A stretch of DNA of 64,000 nt from Temnothorax longispinosus (Eukaryota > Arthropoda > Insecta > Hymenoptera > Formicidae), in the NCBI RefSeq assembly GCF_030848805.1, contig NC_092363.1:12754886-12818885 (forward strand), written 5' to 3'. Shown here in pieces: positions 58,202-64,000 of this stretch. Within the stretch, counting starts at the first letter, position 1. Each line of letters starts with the position of its first letter. The notes beneath the pieces are model-generated. The model was given only the letters and a program-made list of their open reading frames with translations, was not told the DNA's origin and did not search any database. A program made the position numbers and the translations under genes.

Positions 58202-59102
58202 CAGCGAGAAATGACCCATCGAATCGACGTCTAATTGACGTCGAAATCATCGATATTACATCATATCGAAATAATGCTCGAAATTTGAAGCTTATTTCGA
58301 TGTTTGTGCTATATGACATTTAAAAAAAAAAGAGATTATTTGTGACATACATTCATCGCGCCAGACTGTAAACAGGCAAATTATGTATTTTCTGTTAAGA
58401 CATCGATATATTTAATCATTTCGATATCGATTCGAAGCTATTTTGATTTGCCTGTCAAATATATAATAACATTGGCATTATATAGAATGCAATATGAATA
58501 AAAAATTATATTGTATTGGCAGACATGGATAATGTAAATATTTTATGATTTGAGCATTATAATAATTGCGTTAGGTGTCATGGCCGCACTTGCTTGCGTT
58601 TCTTCGAACGTGTCGAGTCCGTTAATACCTCTTTCTTGACGGATTAATCGTTGCGGCGCGTGTTCTGGAGACCAACCGAGCGAGAGTCGGATCACCAGGG
58701 AGAGCTCACCGCCAGGAAAGAGAAAGCTGCGGCAGCTAGGGTCCGAGAGGGAGGATCGAGGCGAGGAGTCCGGTCCAGCGAGCAAGGTCCTTAAGAGATT
58801 CTCATTGAGACGCCATATTTGAAGACAGACATTAGTAAAAAAAGTACAAAGGCTTCTGCTAGAGTTTATATTTGTTTTGAGATCTGAGAATTACTTTGAT
58901 TCTTATGGCTCTGGGTTGAAATTCTACCCCAAGAACCGATCTTATAGACATTAATGCAGAGGCCCCCCTCTCTTTTCAATTTTCTTTCTTCTTTTTTTCA
59001 TAATCGGTATTACGTTTCAGTAAACATTCGGACTCACATTTTAAATCAGTAATCCAGACATTCTAATTCCGTCCTGTAAAATCTGGTTTTTTATTTCAGT
59101 TC

Positions 59103-59256
59103 ATTTATTTTCTATTCTATCTTCAGGACAGATTACCGATTTGGTTTGCTTTTATTTCAACTAATGTAAAAACTTTTTAGTTACTCTCAATTTCTTTCAC
59201 GTCAACATATTTTCTTTTTTTGTAAAGATAACTACACATAATAAAAACAAAATTGA
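59103..59256. repeat. Source copy of a 154-bp duplicated segment
   Basis: Starts ATTTATTTTCTATTCTATC and ends AACAAAATTGA. An apparently identical copy, offset by exactly 805 bases throughout, lies at 59908-60061 in the loop of the neighbouring hairpin element. Confidence 0.9.
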
Positions 59257-59419
59257 CTTCAAAGGAACTCTCTTTCTGTCGCTCACCTATCTAAGAATTC
59301 TAGACAAACCTGCCGTGTTTGCCATTACTTTTTAAACATAATTAAATTAAATAAAAAAATTAAATAATTAAAAATAAATATTAAAGACAGAAAGTAAAAA
59401 AGTTTTTATATATAGGCAC

Positions 59420-60544
59420 TAGGGTGTGTCATTTTGGAGCAACTATTTTTTTTCATTTTACGAATAGCATATATACTTGCAGGAAGGTAAAATAAAATAC
59501 CTGTTAAAATTTTGGCCCTTAATATTAATATTAACAGGTCGCTCATTGCAATTTTTTATTTTTTATTTAGTAAGATAAAAAAAATTTATAACTATCTAAC
59601 AAACAGTAATACAGCATTGCGCCACATAGATTTTCTGTAGTAAATTTACCGCTCTACAAATAAGATCTCTTATCATTTTTTCATAAATTCAACCGTTCAA
59701 AAGATATTCAAAGTTAAAGTTTGATAAATTTTATAAAACGTGTTTTTGCTTCTTATGAATGTTGTATCATATCGACTATCAAAAATTATGAAATAATCAA
59801 TACATATTTTTGTAGAAAATTTAACGATCTACAAAAAAAGGTCTCTTAAATTTTTTTCATAAATATAACCATTTAGACGATATTAAGGTTTATACTTTGA
59901 ACTTTAAATTTATTTTCTATTCTATCTTCAGGACAGATTACCGATTTGGTTTGCTTTTATTTCAACTAATGTAAAAACTTTTTAGTTACTCTCAATTTCT
60001 TTCACGTCAACATATTTTCTTTTTTTGTAAAGATAACTACACATAATAAAAACAAAATTGAAATTTGAACTTTAAACCTTAATATCGTCTAAATGGTTAT
60101 ATTTATGAAAAAAATTTAAGAGACCTTTTTTGTAGATCGTTAAATTTTCTACAAAAATATGTATTGATTATTTCATAATTTTTGATAGTCGATATGATAC
60201 AACATTCATAAGAAGCAAAAACAAGTTTTATAAAATTTATCAAACTTTAACTTTGAATATCTTTTGAACGGTTGAATTTATGAAAAAATGATAAGAGATC
60301 TTATTTGTAGAGCGGTAAATTTACTACAGAAAATCTATGTGGCGCAATGCTGTATTACTGTTTGTTAGATAGTTATAAAAATTTTTTTATCTTACTAAAT
60401 GAAAAATAAAAAATCGCGATGAGCGATCTGTTAAATTAATATTAAAGGCTAAAATTTTAACAGGTATCTTATTTTACCTTCCTGCAAGTATATATGCTAT
60501 TCGTGAAATGAAAAAAAAAAGTTGCTCCAAAATGACACACCCTA
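59420..60544. mobile_element. Long-hairpin DNA element with 8-bp target duplication and filled loop
   Basis: Arms of about 485 bases (59420-59907 and 60062-60544) mirror almost perfectly, with ends TAGGGTGTGTCATTTTGGAG and CTCCAAAATGACACACCCTA. Perfect 8-bp duplications ATAGGCAC flank it (59412-59419, 60545-60552), as for hAT-like insertions. The loop is occupied by the 154-bp copy of flanking DNA (59908-60061). There is no ORF. Non-autonomous. Confidence 0.85.
59908..60061. repeat. Duplicated 154-bp segment in the hairpin loop
   Basis: Copy of 59103-59256 in the same orientation, no indel. The truncated relative at 52712 lacks it and has only AAGTTCAAAG as loop, so this segment was added after the element formed. 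Confidence 0.9.
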
Positions 60545-60584
60545 ATAGGCACCTATATATACAGGCATTATACTAATTATAATT

Positions 60585-60732
60585 GTATTCAGCAGAAACC
60601 TGCTTTGCAACTGCAGTTGTAAAATACGTGAATTAAATTGGTGTATTACTAGTTTCAGCCAAAATTAAAAGCATACACCAATCACATTCACAAATTTTAC
60701 AACAATTGCAAACTAGTTTTCTCTGCTGAACA
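60585..60732. mobile_element. 148-bp MITE
   Basis: GTATTCAGCAGAAA at the left mirrors TTCTCTGCTGAACAC at the right, with TTGCAACTGCAGTTGTAAAA and ATTGGTGTATT also mirrored. Confidence 0.7.
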
Positions 60733-61500
60733 CAGCATTTTATTACTTACGTTATATATATGAGCCGCTATTTGCTGCGCGTCCGCAAACAACCCGGTAA
60801 CCAAGCAACGACTTGAATATTTTGTTGAGCACCGACGGCGCCAAACAGCAGTGCTGCAATTGGATATAAATCCGTGATCGGAACTTCGGAAGGCTGTTAT
60901 TAATAGACTAAAATAAGGTAGAGAATAACGTAAGTCGCGAAAGGTTATATATTTTACAGTCTTTTACGTCTTACGTTTTTCTATGTATGCTTTACTTTAT
61001 GTCCACGTTACGACAGACGTCTCGTTCTTTTTCAACAGCCGAACGCTGCTCTTGCGGCAACTCAATGCAAAATATTAACCATGTAATGTTTAATTGCGGA
61101 TTGTACTGTAGTAAAGAGTAAAGCCTCTTATTTAGTCAAATACATTGAGGAAACCTTTTCTCAATCTACAAGAGATATTCTCCCATTTTTTAATAATCCC
61201 CCTCATCAATTCATCCGTCTTCTCCTCGCAACTTGCAAGTCTGTGGATCTCTCCCCCCCCCCCCTTAGAAAGAGCCGAAGAGTTTAATCGGAGGATCATT
61301 TTAATCGGAGACGGTGAATCGGCCCATATCTGCAGTGAGGAAATAATAATCAATATCGAGTCAAAATCGATTTATTCTGGGTCGAAAAATCATCAAAAGT
61401 TGTGCCATAAATCAATTAAAATCGATGAATATTTCAATTACTTTTCGATATACGCTTTCGACGTCAATTAGACGTCGATTCGATGGGTCATTTCTCGCTG

Positions 61501-62400
61501 CTTTCAGAGATATTCACTCGTAATCAAATATTCTGAATTTTTTTTGAAGGGTTATTTCAATCTTTAAGATGAAATTTTATGGGCAATGAAATGCAGCAGC
61601 AGCGAGCAGCATTTTACTGCTAATAAAAATTCAACATTAAACATGTTTCAAAGCCAACAAAAAAATATGTGTGCTATTTTTCCTTACTCTACAACATATC
61701 CAAAGCCCATCAAAATCGATGAGAGATGACAGTTCCAAATAAACGTTCCCTTGTAAGTCTAAAGGCCTGTGTCCACGAGATCGTGGACACACTGAACTTA
61801 TATGCAAAACTGATGTGTCCACGATCCAAGTTTCGATAACTTTTCCTCGGTCTGAGAACTTGGAAATTAATTCCATATTGCATTTCTTCTATGAAGATTT
61901 TCGGTTTCTACATTCGTATGTATTTGACCGGAAATGAATGTCCGGGAAAGAATCTACCATATGAAATCATTTGTATTTCGTATAAAGACTTTTGAAGTGC
62001 AATTGAAAAGGTTTGTGAGTCATTCGTTTAATTGTAATTAATTAATTATTTTTACACCATGCATTTAGCCGAAATAGATAAATTAATAAAAGTTTTTATA
62101 CAGAATCGTTTGTATTTTGTATGAAGAGTTATGAAGTGTGATTAAAAAGGTTTGTGAGTCACCCAGATAATTTTAATTAAATATTTATAAACTCGGTAAT
62201 TAGCCGAAATATAGATTTTTAGTTATTCATGTTAAAAGAAGAAGGCGCTAGTGTTCCCGAAGGTCCGTCTGCAATCAGAATTAATATGAACGTTTTAAAA
62301 ATTATTTTATACTAAAATAAATAAATATACAGGCTAATAAGCCTGTAGCTATAAGCGATAGTTGCTAATTAAGTTTGTCACTCATATTTCCATCTTGCAG
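61501..62400. other. Upstream flank of the Arf-GEF fragment
   Basis: No gene recognised. It contains a 20-bp perfect palindrome TGTCCACGAGATCGTGGACA (61770-61789) and a third GTGTCCACGATCC 35 bases on. A repeat pair at about 62038-62080 and 62155-62200 shares AGTTATGAAGTG/TTGTGAGTCA blocks. A pyrimidine-rich AG acceptor (CATCTTGCAG) ends it. Confidence 0.4.
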
Positions 62401-63017
62401 AGGACCTCCGTAACGAGATCAAAGATGTACACCAGCTGTGCAGGGTGAAGAGGTATGTTATCTCAAACGCCCTTAATTGGGCCACAGCCCAATTAAGAGC
62501 GACTCAAATGTCATTACCGCTGAGAAGTACTTTTTGCCATTTGAGTCAGCATGTCAGAGCTAGTCACTACGGATTGTGGTGACACAGCACTGGACTGCCT
62601 GCAGAAGTTAATCGCATATAGCCATCTCACTGGCAATGTGCCTGATTCAACGGAGCCTAACAAGCTGCTGATTGTGCGCATTGTCGAGACAATTTGCGGT
62701 TGCTTCACCGGTCCACAGACCGATGAGAGTGTGCAGCTGCAGATTATTAAAGCTCTGCTGACTGTAATGACAAGCCAGCATGTGGAGGTATACGAGGGTA
62801 CGGTACTGTTAACAATTCGTACTGTTTACAACGTTTACTTGTCGTCGCGCAACCTGGTGAATCAAACAACAGCCTGTGCGACTCTCACGCAGATGATCAA
62901 CGTGATCTTCGCGCGAATGGAGACTCAGGCGGAGGAAGAGAACGTGAGGCTTGATGGGGAACATCAGCAGGAGGGTTCTGTCATAGCAAACGGCAAAACG
63001 GAACTGAGCTAAGTCTT
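62401..63017 (+). pseudogene. BIG/Sec71-type Arf guanine-nucleotide exchange factor fragment (DCB domain)
   Basis: BIG1/2 (ARFGEF, fly Sec71) activate Arf1 at the trans-Golgi; the N-terminal DCB domain mediates dimerisation. 62503-62560 reads NVITAEKYFLPFESACQS, then TAG. A 2-bp insertion near 62586 shifts the frame. 62587-63012 then reads TALDCLQKLIAYSHLTGNVP, RIVETICGCFTGPQTDESVQ, LQIIKALLTVMTSQHVEV and TLTQMINVIFARMETQAEEE, all DCB-domain hallmarks. The exon end GAG|CTAAGT looks like a GAG|GTAAGT donor with the G of GT lost, so the frame runs into a stop at 63012. 62401-62452 may be a preceding exon (DLRNEIKDV) but is uncertain. Stop, shift and donor loss together suggest a duplicated pseudogene; sequence errors in a real gene are the alternative. 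Confidence 0.75.
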
Positions 63018-63059
63018 AGTTAGCTAAGTCTAACTAGCTCATCTTCATGAAACTTTACG

Positions 63060-63135
63060 TTGCGTGCGTCTACTTAATGACGATGGATGTAGAAAGCTTT
63101 TCAAATCACTTTGAGAGCTTTTCAAATCACTTTGA
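63060..63135. repeat. Short tandem duplication
   Basis: GCTTTTCAAATCACTTTGA occurs twice in a row (about 63095-63135). Confidence 0.85.
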
Positions 63136-63240
63136 ATATCTCATTCCCGCACGGCCTCGAGTGAGGAATCTCTCGCGCATGCGGAATCGGCCATCCGTCG
63201 CACAGATGACGCGCGCGCAATAGGCCACTTTCCACGCACT
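63136..63240. repeat. Dispersed repeat, right-edge copy
   Basis: Same family and orientation as 1-120. Confidence 0.6.
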
Positions 63241-63257
63241 TTGTAATATAAAATAGG

Positions 63258-63374
63258 GTGTGTAACACGTGCGGGTTGAGAATTGGACACGAGTGCGGGT
63301 GATCGCACTCGCCTTCGGCTCGTGCGTCCACTCCGCACTCGTGTCCAATTCTCAACTTCCCGCACTTGTTACAC
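63258..63374. mobile_element. 117-bp palindromic MITE
   Basis: GTGTGTAACACGTGCGGGTT and GAGAATTGGACACGAGTGCG are mirrored to the right, around a GCACTCGCCTTCGGCTCGTG centre. High GC against the AT-rich flank. ORFs in three frames over it are by-products of the palindrome. Confidence 0.8.
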
Positions 63375-64000
63375 AAATAACTAAAACCACATTACCGAAC
63401 ATATAAAGAAGAATTATGACTTTGAAAATTCGATATTTTATATGTGACGTTATCGAAAAAGTATATTTTTCACATTTCAATGTAATAATTTGTTTATCAA
63501 ATATCTTGAGATATTAAATATTAACTGCGCTACATATTCGCTAAACTCTATAGTTTCGATAGTGCCGATAAAAATACGGAGTCACCGAATATTTAAACAA
63601 AATATTTATGTTAAAAGTTGACTTGAAATGTAGTTTATAGATGAATATTTTTAATGGCAACTTTCAAGGAGTTATTGGCAACGCTGCAAGCTGTGCGCTC
63701 ATGTCACACTTCAGTTCATCATGTACGGTTTATTATCACTTTTATTTTCACAAATTGTCCCTTATTTTTGCCCACATTACTCCTCACTTTATGTTTCTTA
63801 TCACTCATTATTATTATAAAATCTCTCTTTGATAAAAAGAAAATGTCACAATATTCTTTGATTAATGAAATTGACACTTACATTGACACTTTTGTTATCA
63901 ACTTTACATTTTACAATCGGCACTCTGAAAAGCGCAGCGTTGCCATATTGTTCTGACAGTAAAATTTACCGAAAAATGAAAAATTTCTAAATACACATAA
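63375..64000. other. Right-edge non-coding stretch
   Basis: AT-rich. Two overlapping hydrophobic plus-strand ORFs (63641-63832, 63654-63956) share no recognised motif. No further Arf-GEF exon is seen before the window ends. Confidence 0.35.

Larger units (their letters stand above)
58202..61500. mobile_element. 3.3-kb inverted-repeat element with CAGCGAGAAATGACCC ends
   Basis: The left CAGCGAGAAATGACCCATCG and right CGATGGGTCATTTCTCGCTG are perfect inverted ends, continuing through CGACGTCTAATTGACGTCGA. CAG-type termini suggest hAT, but the 8-bp flanks do not match clearly. The interior contains no transposase; it holds a GC-rich patch (58570-58800), a long-hairpin element, a MITE and a 13-C run near 61250. 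Confidence 0.65.

Noticed and set aside
58543..58785. 80-codon minus-strand ORF in a GC-rich patch
   Set aside because: The composition is unusual, but no domain is seen and it lies inside a 3.3-kb inverted-repeat element.
63122..63376. Three overlapping minus-strand ORFs at 63122-63376
   Set aside because: They cover a GC-rich dispersed repeat and a palindromic MITE; no protein family.

Overview
This is a transposon-dominated stretch of an insect nuclear genome, most likely an ant or other hymenopteran. That assignment is an inference from the AT-rich background, the two insect-type host genes, GT-AG introns and the mix of mobile-element families; no single marker proves the species. Only two host-gene loci are recognisable, one at each edge. 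The left edge carries two exons of an FHIP (FTS- and Hook-interacting protein, FAM160 family) gene on the minus strand (2102-3622), running out of the window to the left. The right edge carries a fragment of a BIG/Sec71-type Arf guanine-nucleotide exchange factor (62.4-63.0 kb, plus strand) with a stop codon, a frameshift and a damaged splice donor, so probably a pseudogene. One 500-base assembly gap lies at 23926-24425.

The rest is nested mobile DNA. 0.5-7 kb: foldback elements with GGTAATTA ends, a mariner relic, and small inverted-repeat elements (MITEs). 7.1-9.1 kb: a minus-strand Helitron with 132-bp repeats. 9.9-16.9 kb: a decayed non-LTR retrotransposon (gag with zinc knuckles, endonuclease, reverse transcriptase) split by a plus-strand Helitron (10147-11625) and by a DNA element (14052-15031). 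16.9-21.6 kb: a decayed copia-type LTR retrotransposon with a copia-style tRNA-iMet primer site, split by two DNA elements, the second an inverted copy of the one at 14 kb. 22.3-27.5 kb: ORF1 remnants of two further non-LTR elements on the minus strand, the second split by a 1.2-kb TTAA element. 27.9-30.4 kb: a 2.4-kb near-perfect palindrome. 30.6-34.8 kb: an inverted-repeat-bounded element holding a 2.9-kb almost pure (ACG)n array.

36-38 kb holds a TTAA element with an inserted element that carries a DUF4218-like remnant. 42-52 kb is a complex nest: a Merlin (IS1595-like) transposase split by a TTAA element, a 2.7-kb element with CCCATACAGC ends inside a foldback arm, a twin-primed (5'-inverted) non-LTR insertion with a 15-bp target duplication, a solo LTR and a tRNA-derived SINE. 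53-55.5 kb is the quietest stretch. 55.5-61.5 kb has more foldback copies and a 3.3-kb element that contains a long hairpin element whose loop holds an exact copy of nearby flanking DNA.

The window reads as a layered insertion record rather than a set of cooperating genes. The most unusual items are the giant ACG array, the palindromes, the copied filler in the hairpin loop, and a group of elements with shared CCCAnAnAGC-like ends and degenerate internal palindromic repeats.
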